Below are positions 22,156-33,435 of a DNA stretch of 64,000 nt, piece by piece (position 1 is the stretch's first letter; each line of letters begins with the position of its first letter). Under the pieces are notes generated by a model. It ran no database searches and was not told the origin of the DNA. It worked only from the letters and a program-made list of their open reading frames with translations. A program made the translations under genes and the position numbers. This DNA comes from Atherinomorus stipes. Lineage: Eukaryota; Chordata; Actinopteri; Atheriniformes; Atherinidae. The stretch is from NCBI GenBank assembly GCA_023101725.1, contig JALJCO010001054.1, forward strand, positions 61,994-125,993, written 5' to 3'.

Positions 22156-25100
22156 GTGAAGCCGGATTAAACTGAAATAAAACGAGCCAGAGCTTCAGAT
22201 CAACCGTTAAAATCAAGTTTTGTTTCATTTTTTAATATCATTTTATCTCATTCAATTTATCTTATTTTAATTTAATCAAATGTGAAACATAAATGTGCCT
22301 TTCAGTTTCTATTAAGGACAAGTTTAACAAATCCCGATTTCTGACGAGGACAAACACAAGTTAGTGCATCAGGATACTTTTTAAAATTATGTCAAATAAA
22401 TAAACAACGTACTTATTAATGGAAAGGATGCAGATTAATCACATTTTCTTTGTCTAATTAAAAGAGAAAATTTGCCTTCGACGGGGCTGATATTAACAGA
22501 TAATTTAGGAATATCTCAAGCGAAAATTTGGTTTCAATAAGTACGTTAACTATATTGTTAACAATCTCTCGATTCAATTCAATTCGATTCAATATTGATT
22601 TAAATGCTTTGAAATCGATCATCTACGTTCACACGGCGACGATCAGCAGGAGACGCAAAAGTGGCGTCTCGTCTTCATCTTTATCCGCGTTCACACGAGC
22701 GTCGTCACGGAGAAATCTGCGTTCACGAGGACGCGAGCGTGTGTGGAATATGATTGGATGTGCACGCCGGGCCTGTAGGTGGCGCTGTGACAGAACGCCA
22801 CCGTGTCCGCGCGCATGCGTACAATCGTTCGTCTCTGTTCGCTTCAAAATCGAAACAGCTGTGGCGGCGAGGAGGAGGAACTTTGTGTGGACAGACGAGG
22901 AGGGACAATTACGTCTCCAAACGACACTCGGTCACAAGCTCGCAACGTGGAGACCCGCTGGGCCTCCGTAGTCCGACGTCGTTGTTTTTCCTGTATTGTG
23001 TGACGTCACGCGCATGCACGTGAGCACGGCGTCAGCAGGTCCACCATCATTTCTGCGTTTGGGACGACGGCAAAACAGCGTCGCGTCATCAGGAATTCCA
23101 CTTTGGAACGAGTCTTCAGATTTTTGCGTCTTCAACCCAGAATAACGCCGTTACCATGTGAACGAAAAGCATTAACGATGAAATATTTAGCCGTTTTTAC
23201 CTGAAATCGTCCTCGTGTTAACGGCCCCTCGGTACGACGCGGAAACTCTGTTGTAGAATTTTAAAAATGTATTTTCATGCCCATGTGAATGTGTGTGGTA
23301 CGTCAACTCATGTTTTAGGGAAATAAAACATCTGAAAATAGAAAATAATTGCCTGTTTGCTGTTGTACGATCGAGGGGGGCCTTTGTCCATATAATACAA
23401 ATAATAGGGTGTGAAAAAAAATATCGATACACCCAAATATCACAATACTTTCATATGCGATATCATATCTATATTTAAAAATGCTATATTGATCTAATTA
23501 ACGATCGAAATTTCGCAACAGAATGATGAAATCTCGCAGGATTTCGTTAATAAATTAGATTGATACGGCGTTTTTAAATATAGATATGATATCGGCGTAT
23601 TAAAATATTGTGATATTTCAGTGTATCGATATTTTTGCCCACTCTTAGCAAATAGCACGCACAGCGCCCCCCATTGGTCGGGAGGTGAATCGCTTCAGAG
23701 GATTTGTGATTTGATATTGAATTGCACAGAGAAGTTTTGGGATGCATCAATTAATCGATATTTTTACCCACCACTAACATGAACTTTGCCGCTTTATCTA
23801 TTTGGCTCGCTAACTAAAGATCATATGACAAAAATGATAAGAGATTCAGAGATTAGATGACATCACATTTTAACAACTGAACATTTTTTCTTATGTAATA
23901 AAATGAGTAAAACCTTATTAAATATAAACACATTAATTGGTGATAAAAAATAAGTGATGCATGATATTATCAGACCGATATCAGTATTTGCCAACATTGG
24001 CTTAAGAAACTGAATATCAGTATAGGCCTGATATTGGCCAGCATGATTTTGGCGATATGCCAATATTTTAAAACTCATGTGGCCAATACCTGATATCAAT
24101 ATCGATGTTAAAGATGAAAAAAATAAGCAGTCATTTCAAACAGCAGTTTTGTAATCCGTTTTCGACACTTTGAAAAATAGGTGTGGGAAAAATATCAATA
24201 CACTGAAATATCACGATATTTTCATATGCCAATATCAAATCGATATTTTAAAACGTGATATCGATCTATTTCACTGTCAAAATCTCTTGAGATTTCATTT
24301 ATAAAATAGATCAGTACCGCGTTTTTAAATCTCAATATGATAGCACATAAAAATATCACAGATTTTTTGTGAATTCTCGCAAGATTTCATTGTTCTGTTA
24401 CAAAATCTCACAATATTTCGTGAATTCTCGTGAGATTTCGTAACAGAACGATGAAATATTGCAAGGTTTTGTTCGTAAAATCTATTTTTTATTTGATAAA
24501 GATGGAGCATAAAAGAAAAAAAAAACTTCTAAATACGCCAGATTAATGCTGCCTTCATGTGGTGTGGGAAAGATGATCCTTTCCCCTTGTTAAGTGGAAA
24601 TTACCAGCGCGTTTTTTGTTCAAGTGATTTGTTGTAATGAAGTGAATCACTGGAGGCTATTTTCTACTGACTAGCTAGCTAGCTGCTAGCTAGCATCTGC
24701 TCTGAGGAGGTAAAACAAACAATAACCATATTTTTAAACACTAAACTGAGTCTGAATGGTGACGACAAACTAACCAAATAGCAGCAGCAGAGGACTTAAA
24801 ACATAATGTAATGCCTGCTAAACAGGATATTTTTGTTGCTCTCCGCCATGTTGAAAGGTCAAAGTTCACCTCATCTCAGCAACTTTTTTCCAGCTTTCTA
24901 GTGGAGATTACGACATGAGCGGGCGTGCACGTGCAGTTGTCATGTCGGCCTTTGATATTCACCATAAATACGAGGGATGCACGATATGATCGGCCCCCTA
25001 TCAGTATCGGCCTATATCAGCCTTAAAACTGAGTATCGGACATTGGCCACCGATATTTAACAGATATTCAACTAATCAGCTGTTTTTTAAACAGAAACAA

Positions 25101-28100
25101 CCCAAAACAATTTCTTCTTCAAAAACTTATTTTTTACAGACTTTAAAACTTCTAAAAACTAGGGTCGGAAAAAATATCGATACACTGATGGCGATATTTT
25201 CATATGCTGATATATTGACATTTAAAAATGTGATATCAATCTATTTTACTAATGAAATCTCACAATATTTCATCATTCTGTTACAAAATCTTGTGAGAAT
25301 TCACAAAATTTTTGCAATATTTTCATATGCAGATATCATATTGACATTTGAAAATGCATTGATCTATTTTACTAACCAATCTTGCGATATTTCATTGTTG
25401 TGTTACAAAATCTCATGAGAATTAATGAAATATCGTTGAGATTTTGGGACAGAACGATAAAATCTTACAAGATTTTGTCAGTGAAATAGATTGATACCAC
25501 CTTTTTAAATATCGATTTGAATTGGCATATGAAAATATCACAATATTTCAGTGTATCAATATTTTTTCCCACCCCCTATTCTTCAAAGTGTCTGCAACAG
25601 ATAACAAAACTGCTGTTTGCATGACTGCTTTTCTTCAGCTTTAATATCGGTATCGATATCGGTTACTGGCCATATGAGTTTTTAAAATATCGCATATCGG
25701 CCAAAATTCCAATATCGTGCATCCCTAATAAATACTATACCGCATAAAGGCAGCATTAGCCAAAAGTATCGTTTCCATCTGTTGTGTCCAGCCAGATGTT
25801 AAAAAGCTCCCTGAAATGAGGAAGTCGTGAACTCGTGCTGTTGTTTTGTTTTTGTTTTTCCATTTGTTTATGGGGCATGTGAGCAACATTAGGCTCCGCC
25901 CACCACGCAACGTTACGATGTCTCCAGCAACTACTGGATCTGCAGCAAAAGCATTTTTCTAAAAGCACACAAGAAATGAATATTGCATCATTTTCAGCTT
26001 TTATATCAGTATCGGCCATGAAAAGCAGAAAATTATCGGTAATCGGTATCGGTTGAAATTTTTCATATCGTGCATCACTAACAAAAATCATTAGTTATAG
26101 AGCTGTAAAACATTATAGCTTATGTTTATATGCATTCTAACAGCTCCAGCAGAGTAACCGTAGGGCTGTGCAATTTATCGAAATTTAAACGTGATTTCAA
26201 TGTTTTGTGTCAAAATATCTCCAATCTCATATAAAAAACTTTCTCTTTTTTTGCTATTTTTCTTGGCGCAGTTCTAAAAGTTATTCTGAGGTTATCCCGG
26301 ACCGTTTGGTGGGTATCAATAACAAAAATATTAGATCTGGAACATTCTAACATTGCACTAAAGCTCAACAAAGTTTATTTTAGGATATTTTTTATATAGG
26401 TAAGTACATTTATTTTACTTTTTTAAATAGAGAGAAATTGCAGAACAGCTGGATACATCCTTTATTTTGAAAATATTTATGTTTTTCGCATTAATTTAAC
26501 ATTCAGAGTATTTTTGTTTTATTTGTTTAATGTTTTATACATTGCAAAACCGCTATAAGGTTCATATTTGTAGCTTATTATTTATTTTCAGTGCTAGAAA
26601 CTATAGAAAGAAATGCTAAATTAATGCATTGTGTAACTAGAAAATAATGGTAATTTTAATATTGGCCAAAATTATGGTGCAGATGATTTTTTCAGTAACT
26701 GGGGGCCGTAAGTAACTGTGCAGTATTGTGGCTGTTTGGTAGGAGGTGGACCTGATCAGGAACATCCAAGCTCTTCTGAAGAGGACGACGGCTCAGGTTG
26801 TCAGTCAGATCAAGTGAGTTCAACCGTGAGTTAACTGATGAGTGATCTGCGTCAGTTACCAGGAGTTAAATCGGAGAGCTGTGTGGTCGTGTGTTAGGTT
26901 GAACCGAGAAGCCCAGCAGACGTTAGAGCTGGACTGGTCTGATAAGTACCAGGCCTACAGCCTCGACGACCGCAGCGGGAGACACAACAACACGAGTCCC
27001 GACACGCAGCTGCACCCCAGCTCAGCCACCATGCAGGAGCAGTGAGTCATCACCGAACCAACCGCAACCTGCTGCTAGTTTCCGCACTTACCGCACCGAG
27101 CTGCTTGTTCCTGCAGAGTGTGCAGCCCGTCGTCCTGGGCCAAGTTCACGCAGGACAACCTGTCCAAGGCCCTGCAGGAGGAGCAGGCCAGCACCAGCCT
27201 CAGGTCTGAGCACACGCGCCTTTAGGGATGCACCATGGTGGAATTTTGACCGATATCCGATATGCCGATATTTTAAAACTGGCCGATATTGATTCCGATA
27301 TTAAAGCTGACAAAAATAAGCAGTCATTGTAAAAAGCAGTTTTGTTAACCGTTTACAAGATTTTGAAAAAGATAAATATTAATACACTGAAATATCGCAA
27401 TATTTTCATATGCCAATATCAAATCGATCTTTAAAAACATGGCATCGATCTATTTCACTTTCAAAATCTTGCGTTATTTCATTAGTAAAATAGATCAATA
27501 CCATGTTTTTGAATGACAATATGATAGCATAAAAAATATCGCAAAATTTTTGTGAATTCTCGCAAGATTTCATGGTTCTGTTACAAAATCTCTCGAGATT
27601 TCGTGAATTCTTACAAGACTGTAACAGAATGATTAAATATTGCGAGATTTGTTAGTCAAATAGATCGATACCGCATTTTTAATTGTCAATATATCAGCAT
27701 ATGAAAATATTGTGATATTTCAGGGCATTGATATTTTTCCCAGTCCCCCTAGTCGTTACAAATTTCAAAGTCCACAAAAAGAAGTTTTGAAGAAGTTGTT
27801 TTTTGTTTTTTTTTAGACTTTAGAAACAGCGGCCTGATCGGTCAAATATCAGTTAGGGATGCACAATATAATCGGCCCCCTATCGGTATCGGCCTATATC
27901 TGCCTTAAAACTGAGTATCAGACATCGGCCACGCCACCGATATTTAACCAATATTTAACCGATCAGCCCGCTGTTTCGAAAGTCTAAAAAATAAATTCTT
28001 CTTCAAAAACTTATTTTTTGCAGACTTTAAAACTTCTAATGACAAGAGGTGGGAAAAGATATTGATGCACCGAAATATCACAATATTTTTATATTCTAAT

Positions 28101-30938
28101 ATATTGACATTTAAAACGTGGTAAAGATCTATTTCACTAACGAAATCTTGCAAGACTTCATTGTTCTGTTACGAAATCTCACGAGAATTCACGAAATATC
28201 ATGAGATTTTGTAATAGGACAATGAAATCTTACGAGAATTCACAAAAATTTTGCGATGTTTTTATGTGCTATCATATTGTCATTTAAAAATGTGGTATTG
28301 ATCTATTTTACTAATTAAATGTTGCGAGATTTTGAAAGTGAAATAGATCGATGCCACGTTTTTAAATATCAATCGATATAGGCATATAAAAATATCCCGA
28401 TATTTCAGTGTATTGATATTTTTCCCCACCTATGTTTCAAAGTGTCGTGGATTTGATAACAAAAAAAAACTGCCATTTGAAATGACTGCTTACCCTTTTT
28501 CAGCTTTAATATTCGAATATCAATATCGGTTATTTCGGTGCTCAATACCCCATGAGTTTTAAAATATCGGCATAAGGATAGGTTTATAGCCAAAATTCCA
28601 GACTATCTGTGCCATCGGTAAATATCGGTGAAATATCGGTGGGGTGGCCGATGTCCGATACTCAGTTTTAAGGCTGATATAGGCCGATACCGATAGGGGG
28701 CCGATAATGTGGTGCATCCCTCGTGCTGCTCGTGGGCGAGAGCCTGGAACTGGCGTCTAAGCGGTGTTTGTGTGTCAGGCGGCTGGTGGAGCGAATGCTG
28801 GAGGACACCACCGAAGACCTGAGGGTCCAGAGCTCCGTGGTGGATCAGGCCTTCAGCCAGCGCTGCGGGGAGCTGATCGACGCCCGAACCCAGCTGGAGA
28901 TGCAGCTCCGTCAGGTAGAACAGCTGGCGCTCACACAAACCGCCTCACTGATGATGACAGATGGCCGATATTAGCCGCCGATATTGCCATTAAAATGTTT
29001 TATCGGAAAATGTCTGGTATTGGTTTTTTGGACCAATATTTTTACTAACATAATCTCACGAGATCTTGTACCCGTGCAAGATTAGGATGGGGGGGGGGGG
29101 TGAGTGGCTGAGTTCAGATTGGGTCTAAGCTGGTGAAGATGGTTCCGTCCTCGTGTCTTAAACCTCTTTTCCACCAGTTAGTCTTCACCTCTTCTCAGGT
29201 TGGTTTGTGTTGGAATCAGACATATCCAATATTATTGGCCGATATCACATGAAGATGTGATATTGGAAAATATCATCTTTTTTTCAGACCAATATTTTTA
29301 GTAACATAATCTCACTAATCTTGTTCCATTAGCATCGGTCCAGCGGCCAATATCGCACAGAAATGTGATGTTGGAAAGTATTGTTTTTTTTAGACGATAT
29401 TTTTAGTAACAAAATTTTGCAAGATCACGTTCTGTGACAAAATCTCGTGAGATCTTGTTTCATTCGCATCGGTCCAGCATGTAGGAAAGTTGCTGTTATT
29501 CTGAAAGAACTTGATCCCACGATACCTATTCAACAGTACAACTACTGTTAGAAATTTTTTATATTCTAGGCCGATATCGGCATTTAAATGTGATATCAGA
29601 AATATAGGTATCGGATTATTGGACCAAATTTTTTTTACTAACATAATCTCACAAGATCATGTTCCATCATGTTGGTCCAGCATGTATAAAAAGTCCCTGT
29701 TATCCTGGAAGAACTTCATTTCCCAGCATTCCTATCAGAGTCATGTGACTACGGTGCAGCTGCTGCTGTTATAGACTGACTTGCTTTGAAGCTGCTGATA
29801 ATATGTCTGCTAGTATCTGATATATAGTAGTATGTAATACCTGCTAGTATCTGATATATGGTAGTATCTGATATCTGCTAGTATCTGATATATGGTAGTA
29901 TCTAATACCTGCTAGTATCTGATATATGGTAGTATCTGATACCTGCTAGTATCTGATATATGGTAGTACCTGATACCTGCTAGTATCTGATATATGGTAG
30001 TATCTAATACCTGCTATTATCTGATATATGCTGGTATCTGATATATGGTAGTATCTGATATCTGCTAGTATCTGATATATGTTAGTATCTAATACCTGCT
30101 AGTATCTGATATATGCTGGTATCTGATACCTGCTAGTATCTGATATATGGTAGTATCTAATAACTGCTAGTATCTGATATATGGTAGTATCTGATGCCTG
30201 CTAGTATCTGATATATGCTAGTATCTAGTACCTGCTAGTATCTGATATATGGTAGTATCTGATACCTGCTAGTATGTGATATCTGGCTGAGTTAAGGATA
30301 TTTTAGGATCTTTGCTCTCGGAGCTGAATATAGTTGTATCTCTCAGAATATCGGCGATACAACCTCACAGTTGTCTGCAGAGATCAGTATGGGTTGATAT
30401 AGGAAATTAAGAGTATAAAAATATTGGTGTATCAGATATCGGTAGAAAAGCCGGTATATCTTACATCCCTGCTGGTGACTGGTTTGTGACCTTGTGCAGG
30501 TCTTGGAGCAGATCGGGGCCCAGGAGAGGAACATGGTGGCTCTGCACCAGGCCATCCAGGACAAAGAGGCCCCTCTGCGGGTGGCCCAGTCCAGACTCTA
30601 CCTCCGCTCTCTCTCAGACCCAACATGGAGCTCTGCAGGGACCCCCCCAGCTCAGGTACGCCTCACCCTCAAACCCCCGCGGCTTTCCTCCCCCGCCTCC
30701 CTCATGTCTGACCGCTGTCTGCAGCCTGGAGGGGGAGGCGAGGCAGCTGGACGCCTCGGTGGCGTCTCTGAAGCAGCAGCTGAGCGAGGCCGGGACGTCC
30801 CTGTCCCACCTGGAGGAGTCCCGGATGTCCCTGGAGAAGGACATCAGCTGCAAAACCAGCTCCTTATTCATCGACAGGGAGAAGTGCATGACTCACCGCA
30901 AACGCTACCCCCCCGTCTCGGCGCTGTCGGGATACTGA
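21637..30938 (+). CDS. tekt4: Tektin-4-like gene, seven coding exons, with frame breaks
   Basis: Coiled-coil filament protein of the ciliary and flagellar axoneme, lining the lumen side of doublet microtubules. Exons: 21637-22155, 26743-26813, 26898-27041, 27117-27203, 28779-28914, 30500-30655, 30725-30938, all with GT-AG borders. Joined length is about 442 codons, close to the roughly 435-450 of tektin-4. Tektin-4 signatures in order: TPAEWFSNY near residue 50, RLERALDATETPY, LVRDPVEEELLK, EVDLIRNIQALLKRT, LDWSDK, WAKFTQDNL, TTEDLRVQ, DKEAPLRVAQSRLYLRS, RMSLEKDIS and SLFIDREKCMTHRKRYP before the stop. The splice phases of exons 1-6 agree. Exon 6 does not join exon 7 in frame (see its entry). 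An RFX/FOX module precedes the start. Introns are filled with MITEs. The neighbouring LOXL gene is unrelated in function. Confidence 0.9.
22156..22620. other. tekt4 intron 1, unique AT-rich start
   Basis: AT-rich intronic sequence after exon 1 with no recognised element. Confidence 0.5.
22621..23165. repeat. CpG-rich interspersed repeat in tekt4 intron 1
   Basis: Unusually CpG-rich for an intron, with GCGTTCACACGAGCGTCGTC, GCGTTCACGAGGACG and TAACGCCGTTACCATGTGAA-type phrases that are common in fish interspersed repeats. Overlapping short frames on both strands are chance. It is not at a gene start, so a CpG-island promoter is less likely than a repeat. Confidence 0.4.
23400..23660. mobile_element. 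MITE fragment, TCTCGCGAGA-bearing family
   Basis: Opens GGGTGTGAAAAAAAATATCG and closes ATCGATATTTTTGCCCACTC, with inverted arms around AAATTTCGCAACAGAATGAT and AATCTCGCAGGATTTCG. It is a short, diverged copy of the family seen intact at 33544-33845. Confidence 0.6.
23940..24520. mobile_element. Composite MITE remnant in tekt4 intron 1
   Basis: An outer GATGCATGATATTATCAG-type end, then ATCGG-rich sequence, then an inner block starting GGTGTGGGAAAAATATCAAT with degenerate TCTCGTGAGA-like repeats. The same inner/outer order occurs at 24972-25727 and 27223-28722. Confidence 0.55.
24972..25727. mobile_element. hAT-like MITE (GGGATGCACGATAT family) with perfect 8-bp duplication
   Basis: Starts GAGGGATGCACGATATGATC and ends ATATCGTGCATCCCTA. 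ATAAATAC flanks it at 24964-24971 and 25728-25735. The arms are rich in ATCGGCC/GGCCGAT. The centre (about 25160-25570) contains a block related to the separate family at 33544-33845, so the element is composite. Confidence 0.8.
25985..26085. mobile_element. Solo end of an ATCGG-rich MITE
   Basis: CTTTTATATCAGTATCGGCC through ATCGGTATCGGTTGAAATTT to CATATCGTGCATCACTA is the right arm of the GATGCACGATAT family without its left arm. A related arm occurs at about 50515-50600. Confidence 0.55.
26161..26710. mobile_element. hAT-like MITE ending 32 bp before tekt4 exon 2
   Basis: Begins TAGGGCTGTGCAATTTATCG and ends AACTGGGGGCCGTA. Flanks are AGTAACCG (26153-26160) and AGTAACTG (26711-26718), 7 of 8 identical. 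A related right half lies at about 49041-49277, ending GGGCAGCCCTA. The exon 2 acceptor at 26741-26742 follows only 30 bp after the element, so the branch point of this intron probably lies in or next to it. Confidence 0.65.
26743..26813 (+). CDS. tekt4: tekt4 exon 2
   Basis: Reads EVDLIRNIQALLKRTTAQVV and so on. It joins exon 1 in phase 0 at a TTGGTAG acceptor and ends in phase 2 before GTGAGTT. Confidence 0.9.
26898..27041 (+). CDS. tekt4: tekt4 exon 3
   Basis: Completes the split Lys codon and reads LNREAQQTLELDWSDKYQAY, then SLDDRSGRHNN, matching the tektin-4 LNRE...DWSDK...GRH block. Ends in phase 2 before GTGAGTC. Confidence 0.9.
27117..27203 (+). CDS. tekt4: tekt4 exon 4
   Basis: Reads VCSPSSWAKFTQDNLSKALQ through ASTSLR after a CCTGCAG acceptor. 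Ends in phase 2 before GTCTGAG. A MITE begins about 20 bp downstream. Confidence 0.9.
27223..28722. mobile_element. Cluster of nested ATCGG-rich MITEs filling tekt4 intron 4
   Basis: At least two GGGATGCAC(C/A)ATA-type copies lie end to end: one opening TAGGGATGCACCATGG at about 27222, a second opening TTAGGGATGCACAATATAAT at about 27853. Each encloses an inner block with AATATCGATAC-like ends (27360-27750, 28045-28430). The cluster closes at GTGGTGCATCCCTCG near 28724. About 95% of this 1575-bp intron is transposon-derived. Confidence 0.65.
28779..28914 (+). CDS. tekt4: tekt4 exon 5
   Basis: Reads RLVERMLEDTTEDLRVQSSV through IDARTQLEMQLRQ, completing the split Arg of exon 4. It ends in phase 0 before GTAGAA. 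Confidence 0.9.
28960..29790. mobile_element. Diverged MITE copies in tekt4 intron 5
   Basis: Repeated (C)CGATATTG...GGACCAATATTTTTA...TAACATAATCTCACAAGATC blocks occur three or more times. They match, inverted, the run at 48370-49030, which has TAACATAATCTTGGGAGATC and the same GAAGTTCTTCCAGGATAACA phrase. Confidence 0.5.
29815..30290. repeat. Minisatellite of 34-bp units (two related 17-mers)
   Basis: Alternates TAGTATCTGATATATGG with TAGTATCTGATACCTGC. There are about 14 double units in tekt4 intron 5, with occasional TCTAATACC variants. Confidence 0.9.
30340..30475. mobile_element. MITE end close to tekt4 exon 6
   Basis: AGAATATCGGCGATACAACC through GCCGGTATATCTTACATCCC; a related block is at 32080-32180. 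It ends about 25 bp before the exon 6 acceptor. Confidence 0.5.
30500..30655 (+). CDS. tekt4: tekt4 exon 6, frame-disrupted
   Basis: Opens VLEQIGAQERNMVALHQAIQ and continues DKEAPLRVAQSRLYLRS in phase 0. The conserved RPNMELCRD block that should follow is in another frame: a CTCTCTC tract at about 30606-30614 carries two extra bases (or lacks one). A C7 run at 30642-30648 then lacks one base needed for the next block and for the phase of exon 7. As written, the exon is 156 nt and ends in phase 0, but exon 7 needs phase 2. Either consensus errors in two low-complexity tracts or real decay. Confidence 0.75.
30725..30938 (+). CDS. tekt4: tekt4 exon 7 (C-terminal)
   Basis: After a GTCTGCAG acceptor the homologous frame (entry phase 2) reads LEGEARQLDASVASLKQQLS, then RMSLEKDISCKTSSLFIDRE and KCMTHRKRYPPVSALSGY before TGA at 30936-30938. 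The ending matches tektin-4 closely. Confidence 0.85.
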
Positions 30939-31171
30939 GCGGCAGAACCGTCGTGGCTTCGCTTCGTTGCTTTCGCCGTTATCAGAGTGAAGAACCTGAA
31001 ACCTTCCCTCCCCCACGCTTCTCACGCTTCAGCTGTTTTTACGAGTTCATTCAGCATCTCAGAAAACAGAAAAGTTTTTTAGCCCATGTTTGATCCCACA
31101 TACAGATACTGGGGGGGGGGGCAGCTGTGTTTCTGAAGTGTGGAAACTGGGATTTTACCGAACTTACGGGT
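30939..31171. other. Presumed tekt4 3' region
   Basis: Follows the stop codon. A G-run lies near 31111. I see no convincing AATAAA signal within this stretch. Confidence 0.35.
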
Positions 31172-31179
31172 CTGACAAC

Positions 31180-31552
31180 TACAGATGCAACGATATGAAA
31201 ATTAATATCACGGTTATCATTTTTATCACGGTATTATAGAAATACCCCCCAGCATCTTTAAAGATATCCAAAATGGGTCTAAATGTCTACTTTGTCCTTT
31301 TTAAAGGGGGGGGGAATCTGAAGAGATCTGTCCATGTGGGGGCCTTTGTTACCTTCCACCATGTTTTCATAAATTAAACATTGCAAACTGAAACTGCTGC
31401 TGCTTTTCCAGCCAATCAGCAGCATCACTGGGGGTTTTTAACGTGCGGTAATCCGTCACGGTTTTAACGGTAATTCCAATCTGAAACGGGATTACTGATC
31501 GTTGGGAATTTTATCACGGTTAACCGTTTTACCGGTTATCGTTACATCCCTA
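31180..31552. mobile_element. hAT-like MITE with perfect 8-bp duplication
   Basis: Begins TACAGATGCAACGATATGAA and ends GGTTATCGTTACATCCCTA. CTGACAAC flanks it at 31172-31179 and 31553-31560. The termini form an imperfect inverted repeat. No coding frame. Confidence 0.8.
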
Positions 31553-31769
31553 CTGACAACTGCAAAGCTTAAAGGAAAGTTCAGTTTTTCCAACCTGGAT
31601 CTGTTTTCCAGCATGAATCCGTTCATTTCCCCCCCGACATTTCAGTGTAACTTGAATTCCTTCAGCAGATTTTTAGATCCTCCAGATCAGCGTACGTCCG
31701 AGGTCAGAGATTCATTTGTGCTGGTAAAAGACAGGAATTGTCATTGTTTTAACATCTAATCGTAGTTCT

Positions 31770-32180
31770 GGGAAGATCGATACAAATATCAGCAATATCG
31801 ATACCAACGTTGGTATCGGTGTCAATCGATACGAGTGCAGTTACATCAATACTTCACTGTAAGTGTTAAAAACTACCAGAATATTCATGAATATGGAGGA
31901 TAAAAGGTTGCTACGCCCCCCATCAGCTCTCACTGAGATACACGATATTACTTCCAGAGCAGGGCCCCCAGGTCCGGTCCTCCAGAGGTGCGGTGCTGTA
32001 ATTCGTAGAGCGTGCTCCCCTCCCTGCAGAGGTAACGAGCCACTTTGTTGCTTCAGGTGTGTAAAGTTGAATTTCACAGAATATCAGAGATACAAGCTCA
32101 CAGCTGTCTGCAGATATCGGTATTGGATATCAGAAATTAAGAGTGGGGCAATATCGGTATAACGGATGGTAAAGGCCGAT
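31770..32180. repeat. Diverged MITE fragments
   Basis: ATCGATAC-rich sequence at 31770-31860 and 32075-32180 shares phrases with 30340-30475 (ATATCAG, AGATACAA, CTCACAG). Probably split or rearranged copies. Confidence 0.4.
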
Positions 32181-32205
32181 ACTGAAAATCCATAATTGTT
32201 ATCCC

Positions 32206-32520
32206 CCAGCCAGCATTTCCATGTGGGGCCCAAAAAAAAGGGTTGAATTGTGGCTGCATATGAGGGGTCCAGGTGGGTTTGTCCACGGTTTCCATGGTGA
32301 CCCCCCCTGTGTTTGCCCATGTGGGCTTCCCTCATACGGGGCCCATGTAACTGAAACTATGAGATCTGCCAATTTTCCCAGTTCAAGCCCATCCAAACAC
32401 CTACAGGCTGTATGGGTGAACACAGGGGGGGCCACCATGGAAACTGTGGACAAACCCACTTGGACCCCTCATATGCAGCCAGAATTGAACCCTTAAGGGC
32501 CCCACATGGACGTGCTGGCG
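32206..32520. repeat. Large imperfect palindrome (snap-back element)
   Basis: The left arm from CAGCATTTCCATGTGGGGCC pairs with the right arm ending GGGCCCCACATGGACGTGCT. Inner parts such as TGGCTGCATATGAGGGGTCC and GGACCCCTCATATGCAGCCA are exact inverses, and CCATGGTGACC pairs with GGCCACCATGG. The arms are about 140-150 bp. No coding frame. Confidence 0.75.
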
Positions 32521-33430
32521 TGGAGATAGTTCTAGCAAAGCAGCCTGAACGTCCCACGATTACTTTTCATTTAACTTTTAAAAAGGGAAAAAAACCTCAC
32601 AGGTTCACAGCTGAACACGTCACAAATCGGCTCTTGGACGGTTTAATCATCTCCTGAACTTTGAAAGCAGCTGAACAACGTTGTGCCGGTTCGCTGATCG
32701 GATCCTTACTAAAACTCGTTTTCCATCCTCTGGTGTTTGCCTCGATAGTTTGCTGGTGGATCCTTGCAAACGCTGCAATCTGCTGTGAAATTATTCCGTC
32801 CCACACGTCGATCCAACTACAGGATCAAGAACATCCTCTAAGTCAGAGATTCTTATCCACAGGGCCGCAGTCCAAGCTCGGCCTCCAGCGCCACCTAGAG
32901 GCCGCGAGGGCCGTATATTTACACTGTTATTAATGACTGGATGAGCTGCAATGTAGCCTCCCCCCACCTGAAGGCGCTAATCTGTCAGAGTTCAATGAAC
33001 AAGCAGAAGAAGACACTCAGCTAGCCGCTAGCCTGTAGCTAACGTTGTAAAGAAGAATTAAAACTAAATAATGAAGATAAAAATGGTCCCAAACCCTAAA
33101 GAGGCAAAACCCACTCCGGTTTATTACATACGGATTAGTGAGTGGAGGATAACAAAGCAGAGCTGGAAGATGGATGGAGACCGAGCTAATGCTAACGCTA
33201 ATGCTAATGCTAACGATATCTGCAGCTTCATCTAGAAACAAACATCTTACACTTGTTGGAAACAAAGAATTTTTAAGAAAAAAAGAGAGAAAATCAGCTG
33301 TTGATGCAGAAAATGTCTGTTATGTTTGATTTAGATTTATTTCAGATAATTAAAGAAAAATAAAACATTTCAGAAAATATTTCAAACAAACAAACAAACA
33401 AGTACCACACAAAAAAAGTGTAAACAGTAG
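32521..33430. other. Intergenic, no gene recognised
   Basis: Mixed sequence with a short GCTAATGCTAACGCTAATGC tandem near 33186 and no domain-bearing frame. Confidence 0.4.
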
Positions 33431-33435
33431 CTACT

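Noticed and set aside
22621..23165. CpG-island promoter of a second gene
   Set aside because: It lies inside tekt4 intron 1, shows repeat-like phrases, and no exon or start is seen near it.
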